A DNA stretch of 37,130 nucleotides from positions 1 to 37,130 of the forward strand of contig NZ_KZ478028.1 of NCBI RefSeq assembly GCF_002837185.1, in the 5' to 3' direction. Under the pieces are notes generated by a model. That model did not search any database, was not told where the DNA came from, and saw nothing but the letters and a program-made list of their open reading frames with translations. The stretch comes from Pseudomonas fluorescens. Its GTDB lineage: Bacteria > Pseudomonadota > Gammaproteobacteria > Pseudomonadales > Pseudomonadaceae. The translations under genes were made by a program, and so were the position numbers. Below, piece after piece: positions 14,176 through 23,305 of this stretch; positions within the stretch are counted from its first letter, which is position 1; each line of letters opens with the position of its first letter.

Positions 14176-16455
14176 CTACTCCTGAACGCGCTGCATCTGA
14201 TACTGCGGGTCGGCGTTGATCTGGGCTTCGGTGAACGGCATTGGGTGCAGCTGTTTCTCGGAGAAGGCTTGGGTCTGGTCCTTGGCGTATTTTGAGTCAG
14301 GGTTGCTGGATTCGGAGAACGCCAGTACGCCTATCGCCTGCGGACCTTGGTCGTCGAAGCTGACGATTTGCAAATAGCTGGTGCCGCTGACGACTTCGCG
14401 TTTGCCGTCGGCGCGGGGTACGGTTTGCATGGCGTTGTAGATGCCCAGTTCCTGCGGGCCGCCATGCATGGGGGTTTGGCCGGAGACCTGGATGTCGCCC
14501 CAGCGTTTCACGCCGAGTGTGTCGACGGCGGCGCTGGAGGCGAGCATGGCTTCGCGCAGGGCTTTGGCCACGGGCGCGCGGTCGATGGCAAGGCCCTTGG
14601 GTGTGGTCAGCGGGTGGGCCGGGTCGAAGGCGACGCGCCACGCGTCGGGAATCTGCTGCAGGTGTTCCACCAGGTTGATGAAGTGCACCAGGCCCAGGCC
14701 GCTGTCGAGGTTGGCGCGCTGGTCCCAGGTTTTCAGCCGGGTGCACACTGACTCAAGCGCTGCGGCATCGTTGCCCAGGTACCTGGCGCAGAACGCCAAC
14801 AGGTCAGGCATGACTTGCCCCGCCAGGTACACCTCGTTGTCCATGACCATGCTTTGCAGGGCGCTGACGGTAATCGGCTGTTTCTCCAGGGATTGCAGGC
14901 GTTGCAGGGCAAAACGCGCACGGGGGCCGAGGCCGATGTTGTCCTGGCTGATCACCGGGGAGAAGCCGGTGAGCGGCGCCTTGGGGTTGGCCATCCAGGC
15001 CGAATCGTTGGAATGCTGCACGTAGTCGCTGCGTTGCAGTTGCGGCAATTGAGCGGCCGCGAAGATGCCCGCTTGCGCGGCGTGAGGGTCGATGTCCCAG
15101 GCGCAGGCGCTGCGGCTGCCGTCGAGCATGATCATTTGCAGGCCTGCCCGCGGGTCGCTGCATTGCGCGAGCTTGGCGGCACTGACGTTGGGCACTACCG
15201 ACAGGTTCATGTACAGGCTCTGGCCCTGGTCATCGGCAGCCAGGGTGTTGACCCACGGGATGCCTTGCAGGGTATGCACCGAGGTTTGCAGCGCCTGGAG
15301 GCTGTCGGCGCGGTTCATGGCGTACCACTGTTGCAGCACGCGGTCGTTGCCGAGGTTGGCGTCGCGCAGGCTGTAGGCGTAATGGTTGTCCCAGTCCAGT
15401 TTGCCGGGCCATTGCACCACGGGGCCAAACTGCGAGCTGTAGACGTCATGGGTGACGTCCTTGAGGCTGCCATCGGCTTGCTTGGCCTGAACGGTCAGCG
15501 TGGTTTTATCCAGGGGCAAGGATTTGCCGTCGAGCAGGTAACGGGTCGAATCCTTGGGGTCGAGGGTCAGGCGGTACAGGGTGAAATGCTTGGAGGTGTC
15601 CACCGTGTGCGTCCACGCCACGTGCTGGTTGAAGCCGATATTCACCACCGGCAAGCCGGGTAGCGCCGCGCCCATCACATCCAGCTGGCCGGGAATGGTC
15701 AGGTGCATCTGGTAAAAACGCATGCCGCCCACCCATGGGAAATGCGGGTTGGCCAACAGCATGCCGCGCCCATTGAAGGAGCGATCTCGGCCCACCGCGA
15801 CGGCGTTGCTGCCCCGGTCCAGGGTGAAACGCTGTTGATGCGCCGCAGCCAGCTCGAATGCCTTGGCGTCCGGCTGCACAGCGGCCGTGGCCTGGGGAGG
15901 CGTCGCGCCAACCAACGCTTCGGCGAACTGCCCGACGCCACCTTCTACCAGCAGCCTGCGTGTCAGCTTGACCAGGTCTTCTTTGACCAGTGGACGCACC
16001 CACGCCGCCTGACACTGCGCCGGTGCGCCCTGCTCTTTCAGATAACGATTGAAGCCTGCCACATAGCCGTCGATACGCTGGCGGATCTGCGGCGTTTGCG
16101 CGCTCCAGAATGCCTGCACCGCGCTCGGTGTGTTCAGCCAGGTAAAGAACACGTCGCTGGCGAGGTTGTTGCGTTCTTCCAGGGTGGTCTGCTCGGGGCC
16201 AAAGAATCGGGCACGCTGACCGTTCACCGTAACGATTTCATTGGCCAGCAGGCACAGATTGTCTTGGGCATACGCGTAGCCGATGCCGAAACCCAGGCCA
16301 CGTTCGTCGTTGGCGCGGATATGCGGGACGCCATAGGTGGTACGCCGAATCTGCGCCGACGCCTGCGTCACCTCCTCGCGCGCCGATGCCGCCAGGCTCA
16401 ACCCCAGCAACATCCCCGCCACGCCTATCCTGGACAACCTATTGGAAATAATCAC
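14176..16455 (-). CDS. pvdQ: Penicillin-acylase family acylase PvdQ (pyoverdine maturation/AHL acylase)
   Basis: A periplasmic Ntn-hydrolase that removes the fatty-acyl chain from the pyoverdine precursor and can also hydrolyse long-chain acyl-homoserine lactones. The 759-aa precursor has a signal peptide (to about residue 25, SLAASA), an alpha chain, and an autocatalytic site at Gly215-Ser216 (TLDRGSNAVAVG), where Ser216 becomes the N-terminal nucleophile of the beta chain. Downstream conserved blocks GMLLANPHFPWVGGMRFYQMH (interrupted only by usual changes), PGLPVVNIGFNQHVAWTHTVD and YVQHSNDSAWMANP are close to P. aeruginosa PvdQ. A PvdS promoter lies 57 nt upstream. Length and all visible catalytic features are normal. 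Confidence 0.95.
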   Translation of the reverse strand: MIISNRLSRIGVAGMLLGLSLAASAREEVTQASAQIRRTTYGVPHIRANDERGLGFGIGYAYAQDNLCLLANEIVTVNGQRARFFGPEQTTLEERNNLASDVFFTWLNTPSAVQAFWSAQTPQIRQRIDGYVAGFNRYLKEQGAPAQCQAAWVRPLVKEDLVKLTRRLLVEGGVGQFAEALVGATPPQATAAVQPDAKAFELAAAHQQRFTLDRGSNAVAVGRDRSFNGRGMLLANPHFPWVGGMRFYQMHLTIPGQLDVMGAALPGLPVVNIGFNQHVAWTHTVDTSKHFTLYRLTLDPKDSTRYLLDGKSLPLDKTTLTVQAKQADGSLKDVTHDVYSSQFGPVVQWPGKLDWDNHYAYSLRDANLGNDRVLQQWYAMNRADSLQALQTSVHTLQGIPWVNTLAADDQGQSLYMNLSVVPNVSAAKLAQCSDPRAGLQMIMLDGSRSACAWDIDPHAAQAGIFAAAQLPQLQRSDYVQHSNDSAWMANPKAPLTGFSPVISQDNIGLGPRARFALQRLQSLEKQPITVSALQSMVMDNEVYLAGQVMPDLLAFCARYLGNDAAALESVCTRLKTWDQRANLDSGLGLVHFINLVEHLQQIPDAWRVAFDPAHPLTTPKGLAIDRAPVAKALREAMLASSAAVDTLGVKRWGDIQVSGQTPMHGGPQELGIYNAMQTVPRADGKREVVSGTSYLQIVSFDDQGPQAIGVLAFSESSNPDSKYAKDQTQAFSEKQLHPMPFTEAQINADPQYQMQRVQE

Positions 16456-16511
16456 GCCGACTCCACAGTCAATTGAATACCCTCGATAGGGACAACTACC
16501 CCACCGTTAGG

Positions 16512-16535
16512 ACGCAACTCACCGGGAATAATTTA
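16512..16535 (-). promoter_or_regulatory. PvdS iron-starvation promoter of pvdQ
   Basis: On the minus strand the sequence is TAAAT, a 16-nt spacer, then CGT: an exact match to the known PvdS (iron-starvation) consensus TAAAT-N16-CGT. It ends 57 nt from the pvdQ ATG and points toward it. The gene would therefore be on in low iron, when Fur releases pvdS. Confidence 0.9.
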
Positions 16536-16690
16536 GCGGCGCGGCAGGTTTATTCCTGGCGAGTGCACTGTGACAAACCCGATACCGACAAATTTTCTAC
16601 AGTCTGCACTTCATGATTTTGCTCGTTCGTTCGTCTTATTGAATAAGAGCACCATCATTTTCCTGATCAGGCTCTGATAAGGAGTTTTGC

Positions 16691-17071
16691 ATGTACGACC
16701 CACAAGCACCCACGGATGGACATTCAGCAACCGCCGAGGCCGGTTTCGGCAACGGCCCGCAAGGGTTCGGCAACGCGCCCGAACAGCAGGGCAACCAGCG
16801 CATACGCCATTTGCTCAAGTGTTTCGGTCTGCGCACCAGCCTGATCCGGCTGAAGGTCATCGACGCCCTGCTCACCGCTGCCGACAACCAGCGCACCCTC
16901 GGCGTGCGCGGTGTGCACAGCCATTTGCTGGAACTGGGCATCCCGTTGTCGTTTCTCAGCGTACGCGAGGTGCTCAAGCGCCTGTGCAGCGAGGGCGTGA
17001 TCACCCTCAATGCCGACAAGAGCTACAGCCTCCACGAAGAGGCTGCCAAAGTGCTCGATGGGCGCGTCTGA
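16691..17071 (+). CDS. Fur-like winged-helix regulator, PA2384-like (126 aa)
   Basis: A small predicted DNA-binding protein. After a Gly/Gln-rich N-terminal tail (about 1-37), residues 38-120 form a Fur-type winged helix: RIRHLLKCFGLRTSLIRLKVIDALL, then LSVREVLKRLCSEGVITLN. The metal-binding dimerisation half of true Fur is absent. The same arrangement (pvdQ divergent from a short Fur-like gene) exists in P. aeruginosa as PA2385/PA2384, where PA2384 is reported to affect iron-acquisition genes. AAGGAG lies 7 nt before the ATG. Divergent transcription from pvdQ suggests shared iron control, which is inference. Confidence 0.85.
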   Translation: MYDPQAPTDGHSATAEAGFGNGPQGFGNAPEQQGNQRIRHLLKCFGLRTSLIRLKVIDALLTAADNQRTLGVRGVHSHLLELGIPLSFLSVREVLKRLCSEGVITLNADKSYSLHEEAAKVLDGRV

Positions 17072-17082
17072 ATCACGCGCTA

Positions 17083-17277
17083 TCAGAAGTGAGGCTTGAC
17101 CTTGCGCCGCATGATGCCGTTGATCACCACCACGACAACGGCAATCGCAATGGCCAGGTACTGGAAGGTTTTTTCGCTGATCACCCCGATGTTCTGCAGG
17201 TAAGACAGGCCGAACATCGAGGCCAGGACGGCCAGGGCAATCAGAATCGAGTATTTCAAACGTTGTTTTTGGGTCAT
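17083..17277 (-). CDS. Small two-helix membrane protein (64 aa)
   Basis: It begins MTQKQRLKYSILIALAVLAS and has two hydrophobic segments (about 10-27 and 40-54, YLAIAIAVVVVVING) joined by a short polar loop, with a basic C-terminal end (MRRKVKPHF). AGGAA lies 8 nt upstream of the ATG. It is convergent with the Fur-like gene, with only 11 nt between stops. Function unknown. Confidence 0.75.
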   Translation of the reverse strand: MTQKQRLKYSILIALAVLASMFGLSYLQNIGVISEKTFQYLAIAIAVVVVVINGIMRRKVKPHF

Positions 17278-17397
17278 GACGGGTTCCTGAACCTGAAGAA
17301 TGTATCCACTTTGTATCGCTGCGCATGCCAGGCACCTACCCGGTGGCGAGGACGGATGGGGCCCGGCGGGGGCTTATGTTACAGGCGATGAAAAATT

Positions 17398-20300
17398 TTG
17401 GCTTGTGCTACGCCTGACTGGTTTGAACCGATACCCAGGACACCGGCGGATACACCATATTCGCCCCGCCCTTACGGAACGTACCGACGCTATAGACCCA
17501 ACTATACGAAGCCCAACAAGGAAGAATCATTCCTCAAACATCATAGGGAAACTTGGGCCAACGTCACTTGGACTACTCAATTGATTTCAGGCCTCGCCAA
17601 CCTCCGTATACGCCGGGATGTTTCCTCCCTGGAAAACACCCCGCCACCTCAACTTACGCCACAGCCTGTACCTGCATCGACGCTTCCCTCCGTGCAAGGG
17701 ATCGCACCGGTCAGCGCGATACGCACAGACCTGCTCAGTGGCCTGCAAATAACCGATCAGCGCCTGTTGCTCAATCAATACCAGACACTCAATCAGACTA
17801 TCCAGGCGCTGCTGCTGCGTCAGCCAACGCTCAGCAGCGTTATCGAGCAACAACTGGCCCGCAGCTTCGGCGCCACCCCACCTGTGGACGCTTCATCACT
17901 GTATGTGCATCGCTATCACACCGACGAGCAGGGACAGCGCACGCTGGTCTCGACGCAAAGCATCACCGAAGCCTTGTTCGATGCGCTACGAAAGCACAAC
18001 AGCTCGGTTGAACCGCTGTCGCCGATACGCCCAGGCACCACGGAAGTCGGCTTTTACAGCACGGCAGAGCCCAGCGAAAGTCACCAGCAGTTAAGCGCCG
18101 GCAGCTCGCTGCTGGCGATGGCCCAGGCCATCGAAAACGAACTGCCTGCAAGTTTTACACGGTTCTGGACGCAGCCGCGCCCGAGCGAGGTCAACCCCGA
18201 GTCGCCCCAGGATCAATTGCTCAATACTCATCGTGAGATGTTGTCCACACTGGCGGCCTTGAAAGTCGAAGACGGCACACTGAGCCCAGTCGCCAAGACC
18301 CTGATCGACAAGGCCTTTGAGTACCCGACGCTGGCGGCTCGAGAAAGCGCCATGCGCGATGGCGAGCGGCCGGGGGTTTATCCGCTCAAGCTCAATCTGC
18401 CAATACCCACCGGCACGCTGCTGGCCGGCGCGTTCATGATTACCAGCCGCGACGGCTCATCAGCGACACGTGCCTACGACAAACCGGAAACGGACAGGAC
18501 CTTGACGCTCGCCGAACAACAAGGTCTGACGGTGCTGTACACCCCGCGCGACGGGTATGAAACGTTCGACAGCCCGGCCAAGGCGTTTGAAAAGCTCGGC
18601 CAGCGTCTGCGCTCCGATCCGGAGGCGGCAGAGCAGTTGAAACAGACACTGCCATTGATGCTCCAGCACAGCCTCGGCAGCGACTGGAGCAAAGACCTGA
18701 GCCAACAGCTCACGCCAGTCGCGACCGACGTCATTGCCACCGGCGTGCCGCAACTGCTGCAGCTTCATCAGAACAGGCTGACTAACCAGTTGCAGGCGCT
18801 GTATGAACCCGAAAACAGCGTGCAATATGATGATCCATGGCGAGCGCGGCAAGTGACGACCGACCTGCAGCAAGCCGCTGACCTGCGCCTGCATTTCGAC
18901 GGGACCAATCCTCTATGGGCGCGTACGCAATCGCTGCAGGATCGCTTGAGCAACGTGGACGGTCGCCAGGCACTGAGTCAGCAATTGGCGAATCACAAAA
19001 ACTGGCAGTACCTGGCGCAGCAACTGAACCTGGCCTATCACTGCCTGTCCGAGCAAGCCCCCGCGCGGGACGTATCTGCCGCCCTGAAAAAGGCGCCGAT
19101 GAACATAGCGCCGGACTCGGCCCAGTATCAGGCCTACATCCTGGAGCCCGGAAAACCGGCCTCAGTGGAAGCCTTCATCATCGAGAACGGCTTGCCACTG
19201 CCCAAGACCAGAAGCGAGTTGCAGTCCCTGGCAGAGACGGCAGCGTTAAAGGCACGTCAACATCCCTACGGCAATTTCGGTGGCGGTTTGTCCTGGCCGA
19301 TCCCACTGAATATCAGCCAGCAACAGACGCTGCGAACGGCTGCAATCGCGCATGCCAACACCGGCATGCAATCATCGCAGGAGGGGCCGGAACGCAACGT
19401 ACTGGCCTATCTCAACAGCAACCAGCTCCTCTCCTCCGACACCTTGGAGGATCCAGTCAAGACGCTGGAAAGCCTCGTCAGTTCCACTGCAGGCCAGGCG
19501 CTGGGCCTGGCCATGCAGACCAAACTGAACGGCATCTCTACCGACTCCAGCATCAATGACTACACATTGGCTGCGCTGCAGCTGACGCTGGATCCGCAAT
19601 CCATTACGTCGCCCCACCGCAACCGGGTAGCCGGGTTCGACCTGGCCAAAGAAAGCCATTGGGGGCAACCTCTCTCGACAGTTACCAAAGGCCTGCGTCA
19701 GCATTTGATTGACGAGGGACGGGCATCACCCGCGCTGGCAACGGCAGCCGCCCATCTGCTATTGATGCGCACCGCCCCGCAATATCTGGTCAGGGATATC
19801 CCCGATAATGTGCGCCAGGGCACTCAAGCCTGGCGGGACCTTTGCCTGGCAGTTGCCGCCATTGGATGTACTGCGGCCAACATGACGTTCGCCGAGGTGA
19901 TGGTCAAGGCCTGCGCACTGCCGCCCGCCCCGGCTTGGGCACAAACAGCGGCGTTGGTGGACTGGGGCGTCAGCAACAATATTCTTGCAGCAAAGAGCGA
20001 TGCGCTGTACAGCCAGGAAGACCTTGATCGGGTGCAGGCAGCCTTCAGCAACCAGCGGGAAAAACTCAAGGAAGGCAGTGCTTTAATGGACACGGTCATG
20101 CCGGATCGTGCTGCAATGGCAGCGGATCTGCTCATCGCCGAGTTCGGCGTGGACGTTGACTTCGATAAGAAAATATTTTCAAGACTCTCCGACACCTTAC
20201 CCCGAAAGCCAGGCAAACCTTACTCCATGCGCGACATCGTGATGGAGCAGATCGTCATGGATGATCGCTGGAATATCGCAAAAGGCACCCACGGCGTCGG

Positions 20301-22479
20301 CCTGGCTACCTTCGTCGCCTTCACCCAGCGACCACAATTCAATATTAAAACTGCCTTCGACACGGCGTTTTCCGAAGCGATCGCCAAGTTCAAAAAAGTC
20401 AAACACCTGAGCGTGATCAACGCCCTCAATAATCTGCCACCTGAAGACAAGAAGAATCTCAGCTTCGGAAAAATCACCTATTACCTGGAGAAAAGTTACA
20501 AGACCAGCACAGTGCCCTTCGTGGGGCCGAAACTGTTCCACACCAGCCCCCGGATACTGGTCACCGCAGAAAACAACGGAAAGACTTCCAACTATGCGTT
20601 CGATACGCAAAAAGGCGTTATCCGTAACCTTGGCGACAGGGAAATACCCCGCGCGCCAGAGTACTTCTCGAACGAAATAACCAAAGAGGAAGAGTTTTTT
20701 CCTGATGTCAGCCGAGAAAAAACCGTTGAAGGCATGAAAACGTTCGTCCAATACCTGGGCGGCGGCTCACTGCTGAAGGGATTGGACATAGACAGCGCCA
20801 AGCGCGACCCCCTCGATAGCGAGCGGTCCGGCACAAATTCGGCACCGTACATGTTCATCAATCCCCGTACCCACGAACTCGCCGACTCGATCGTCAAGGC
20901 ACTGGACCTGGACAACCCATCCATCCGTAAAGCCGCTGCAGGCGTCACGCCCTCGGAGCAAGCCAACGAACGGTTGGCCACCTTGCGTGATGGGTTTCTC
21001 GATCTGATTCCCCTGCGTTCGGCCATTGTGAACTTCAATAAGGGCGAATACAGCGACGCCATCAACGACCTTGCCTTTGATGCCTTTGGCTTCGTCACTG
21101 CCGGGGCAGGGGCCGCCGCCAAAGCGGCGAAAGTGCTGAGGACGACGGCATCGGTTGCGAACAAGGCGTTCAAGGTCACGAAAATCATGGTTGTGCCCAT
21201 GGTCAAGGAGTTCAACCCGTTCAATGGCGCGGACGAGATAATAATCGGAGCAGGTAAAGTTGCCTTCGAGGCCGCTGGCGCGGTGAACAGCGGGCTGCGC
21301 AGTCTCAAGGGTACGGTGGCGCTCGACGAACTCAAAACCGCCAGCAAACGCTTTGACGCAGCCGCGACGGGCAGGTTGAACGTGGATAACCGTGCCGTGA
21401 ACGTCAATGCGATGAAGCACGACGGCCAGTGGTACGCATTTGACGCGAGCACCCAACGCCCCTACGGTTCGCCCTTGGTGGCGTTCAATCCGGCCCATAC
21501 GCTGATGCCGCCGTCACCCGATCTCAACGCCTCGAGGACGCGTCTCAACGCGCACAAAGTAGAACGGGGTCATCCCTACAGGAGGCCTGACCCGTCTTCG
21601 CTTGCAGCACACCGAGTGCCTGACTTGGCGGAACACATTGTGCCCAAGACCGATCATCTGCCGCCGCTGGACATACCGTATGTCGAGTTCATCCAAGGCG
21701 CGCCCATCGAAGCCCATTTCACGCCGAGCCGCAGGCAAGCTACAAAGGATCGCTTCGAACTGGAGATGAATAGAAGCCTGGCGGCGCCTGAACTACCACG
21801 CCCTGCACTTCCCGAAATGAAACCCTATGAACCAATCGCCAACCTGGTTGAAAAGACCCTGGACAGTGCGGATATCGTGGCCTTCGGCGAGAATCACCTT
21901 AGCCTGGCTTCATTTCGTGTCCTCACCGACCTGATCCCCGTGTTCAAGCGTAAAAACGTCAAGGTGTTCGGGGTGGAAGGTATGGTCTATGACAAAGAAA
22001 AGCGGCTCAAGAACGATGGGATGGCCACCACAGGCCCCAATCATCGGCCCTACGATCCCTATTTCAATTTGCAGACACTGATCGACACATTCAAGGCCAA
22101 CGGCATTGAAGTGGTGCCTCTCGATCACTTCTATCTGACCCGCCATCGACATCAGCGCAGTGCCCATACCGGCCTGAGCCGGGCCGACCGGAATATACGA
22201 CGGCTCAAGGAAATGAACTACTACGCCGCCCGTGAGCTGCTGAGCCATAAGCGTAAGGGCAAGGTGGTTGCCCTGGTGGGTCGTCAGCACATCAACACTA
22301 CCCAGGGTGTACGTGGCCTGGCCGAAGCGACCGGCGGCGTTGGCATTGGTATCTATGAGAGAGCCGGCATCAGGGTAGGCTACGGCACGAAATCCACAGA
22401 CCTGCGACCGGGCCCGAATGGTGAGCTCAAAACCCATGACGACATCACGGGAGACCTGCAGATTTTCACGGCCGAGTGA
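17398..22479 (+). CDS. Giant toxin-like protein with C-terminal EreA/ChaN/TIKI-like domain
   Basis: An ORF of up to 1693 aa with no signal peptide. The long N-terminal half resembles the large Pseudomonas 'dermonecrotic toxin domain' (DUF6543-type) proteins, with many Gln/Leu-rich helical stretches. A glycine/alanine-rich hydrophobic helical region (about 1215-1305, FDAFGFVTAGAGAAAKAAK) could insert into membranes. The C-terminal about 210 residues contain VAFGENHLSLASF (Glu1498, His1500) and VALVGRQHINTTQG (His1631). These match the metal/active-site motifs of the EreA/ChaN/TraB-TIKI superfamily, also present in Pasteurella toxin C2. The earliest in-frame start is TTG 17398; no ATG occurs near the N terminus, and TTG 17581 or GTG 17692 are alternatives. 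It is monocistronic with no immunity gene recognised. Confidence 0.75.
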   Translation: MACATPDWFEPIPRTPADTPYSPRPYGTYRRYRPNYTKPNKEESFLKHHRETWANVTWTTQLISGLANLRIRRDVSSLENTPPPQLTPQPVPASTLPSVQGIAPVSAIRTDLLSGLQITDQRLLLNQYQTLNQTIQALLLRQPTLSSVIEQQLARSFGATPPVDASSLYVHRYHTDEQGQRTLVSTQSITEALFDALRKHNSSVEPLSPIRPGTTEVGFYSTAEPSESHQQLSAGSSLLAMAQAIENELPASFTRFWTQPRPSEVNPESPQDQLLNTHREMLSTLAALKVEDGTLSPVAKTLIDKAFEYPTLAARESAMRDGERPGVYPLKLNLPIPTGTLLAGAFMITSRDGSSATRAYDKPETDRTLTLAEQQGLTVLYTPRDGYETFDSPAKAFEKLGQRLRSDPEAAEQLKQTLPLMLQHSLGSDWSKDLSQQLTPVATDVIATGVPQLLQLHQNRLTNQLQALYEPENSVQYDDPWRARQVTTDLQQAADLRLHFDGTNPLWARTQSLQDRLSNVDGRQALSQQLANHKNWQYLAQQLNLAYHCLSEQAPARDVSAALKKAPMNIAPDSAQYQAYILEPGKPASVEAFIIENGLPLPKTRSELQSLAETAALKARQHPYGNFGGGLSWPIPLNISQQQTLRTAAIAHANTGMQSSQEGPERNVLAYLNSNQLLSSDTLEDPVKTLESLVSSTAGQALGLAMQTKLNGISTDSSINDYTLAALQLTLDPQSITSPHRNRVAGFDLAKESHWGQPLSTVTKGLRQHLIDEGRASPALATAAAHLLLMRTAPQYLVRDIPDNVRQGTQAWRDLCLAVAAIGCTAANMTFAEVMVKACALPPAPAWAQTAALVDWGVSNNILAAKSDALYSQEDLDRVQAAFSNQREKLKEGSALMDTVMPDRAAMAADLLIAEFGVDVDFDKKIFSRLSDTLPRKPGKPYSMRDIVMEQIVMDDRWNIAKGTHGVGLATFVAFTQRPQFNIKTAFDTAFSEAIAKFKKVKHLSVINALNNLPPEDKKNLSFGKITYYLEKSYKTSTVPFVGPKLFHTSPRILVTAENNGKTSNYAFDTQKGVIRNLGDREIPRAPEYFSNEITKEEEFFPDVSREKTVEGMKTFVQYLGGGSLLKGLDIDSAKRDPLDSERSGTNSAPYMFINPRTHELADSIVKALDLDNPSIRKAAAGVTPSEQANERLATLRDGFLDLIPLRSAIVNFNKGEYSDAINDLAFDAFGFVTAGAGAAAKAAKVLRTTASVANKAFKVTKIMVVPMVKEFNPFNGADEIIIGAGKVAFEAAGAVNSGLRSLKGTVALDELKTASKRFDAAATGRLNVDNRAVNVNAMKHDGQWYAFDASTQRPYGSPLVAFNPAHTLMPPSPDLNASRTRLNAHKVERGHPYRRPDPSSLAAHRVPDLAEHIVPKTDHLPPLDIPYVEFIQGAPIEAHFTPSRRQATKDRFELEMNRSLAAPELPRPALPEMKPYEPIANLVEKTLDSADIVAFGENHLSLASFRVLTDLIPVFKRKNVKVFGVEGMVYDKEKRLKNDGMATTGPNHRPYDPYFNLQTLIDTFKANGIEVVPLDHFYLTRHRHQRSAHTGLSRADRNIRRLKEMNYYAARELLSHKRKGKVVALVGRQHINTTQGVRGLAEATGGVGIGIYERAGIRVGYGTKSTDLRPGPNGELKTHDDITGDLQIFTAE

Positions 22480-22491
22480 CCAGGCAACCCG

Positions 22492-22530
22492 TCGAGCCGC
22501 TGCTTGCACAGCACGCAGGCAGCGGCTCGA
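22492..22530. terminator. 12-bp perfect hairpin between convergent genes
   Basis: TCGAGCCGCTGC (22492-22503) and GCAGCGGCTCGA (22519-22530) pair exactly. It fills the 55-nt gap between the giant toxin and the convergent ABC permease and probably terminates both transcripts, although T-runs are absent. Confidence 0.65.
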
Positions 22531-22534
22531 ACCA

Positions 22535-23305
22535 TCAGTCAGCATGCACCCAGCGCTGGTGCAACCACCGCGCCAATGCATCCAGCGCGAACCCCAGCAG
22601 CCCGATCAGCAACACCATCGCCATCAATTCCGAATACGCCAGCCGGTCACGCGTATCGAGGATGTAATACCCCAGCCCCGCACTGACCCCAAGCATTTCG
22701 CACGGCACCAGCACAATCCACAGAATACCGATGGCCAGGCGCACCCCCGTCAACACATGCCCCACCACCCCAGGAATGATCACCCGCCGCAACGTCTCCC
22801 AACGCGTGGCGCTCAGGCTCTTGCTCAACTGCAGCCAACGCGGGTCGAGATGACGCACGCCGGCAGCCGTGTTGAGCATGATCGGCCACACCGCGGCGAA
22901 CGCCAGCAGGAAGTAAATCGGCTGGTCGCCTACCCCCATCAGCATCACTACGATGGGCATCCAGGACAGCGGCGAGATCATGCGCAAAAACTGGAAGGCC
23001 GGGGTGGTCGCAGCCTCCAGGTTGCGCGAGCTGCCGACCAGCAGCCCCAGCGGCCCCCCCACCAGCAAGGCCAAAAACAACCCGATAAAAATACGCTTGA
23101 GACTCACCGCAATATGCAGGTACAGCTCGCTGCGCCCCAACAGTTCCCACAGGCTGCTGAATGTGGCCGCCAGGGAAAAACGCGAAGACAATCCATCCGC
23201 ATCGCCCAATACCTTGACGCCCAGCCACCAGAGCACCAATAACCCTGCCAAGCCGCCCAACCCGAGCAACCAGCCCGGCCACGCTACGGTTTTGCCGCTG
23301 TTCAA
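22535..23305 (-). CDS. ABC transporter permease, nitrate/sulfonate/taurine type
   Basis: An inner-membrane permease (256 aa, about six helices) of the SsuC/TauC/NrtB family. The cytoplasmic EAA loop that contacts the ATPase is at about LSKSLSATRWETLRRVIIPG. It starts with TTG at 23305, overlapping the TGA of the binding-protein gene; GAGGAG lies 9 nt upstream and no nearby ATG exists, so the rare start is well supported. It is the last gene of a five-gene leftward operon. Confidence 0.9.
   Translation of the reverse strand: MNSGKTVAWPGWLLGLGGLAGLLVLWWLGVKVLGDADGLSSRFSLAATFSSLWELLGRSELYLHIAVSLKRIFIGLFLALLVGGPLGLLVGSSRNLEAATTPAFQFLRMISPLSWMPIVVMLMGVGDQPIYFLLAFAAVWPIMLNTAAGVRHLDPRWLQLSKSLSATRWETLRRVIIPGVVGHVLTGVRLAIGILWIVLVPCEMLGVSAGLGYYILDTRDRLAYSELMAMVLLIGLLGFALDALARWLHQRWVHAD

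Noticed and set aside
14815..16476. Long plus-strand frames over pvdQ
   Set aside because: Shadow frames; pvdQ has signal peptide, Ntn nucleophile and promoter on the minus strand.
17398..17470. HrpL box before the giant toxin (GAACC then CACCATA)
   Set aside because: The first G of GGAACC is missing, and the spacing is well over 16 nt; it also lies inside the open frame.
22492..22530. Possible attachment site
   Set aside because: It is a simple hairpin between two convergent genes, with no tRNA, integrase or direct repeats.
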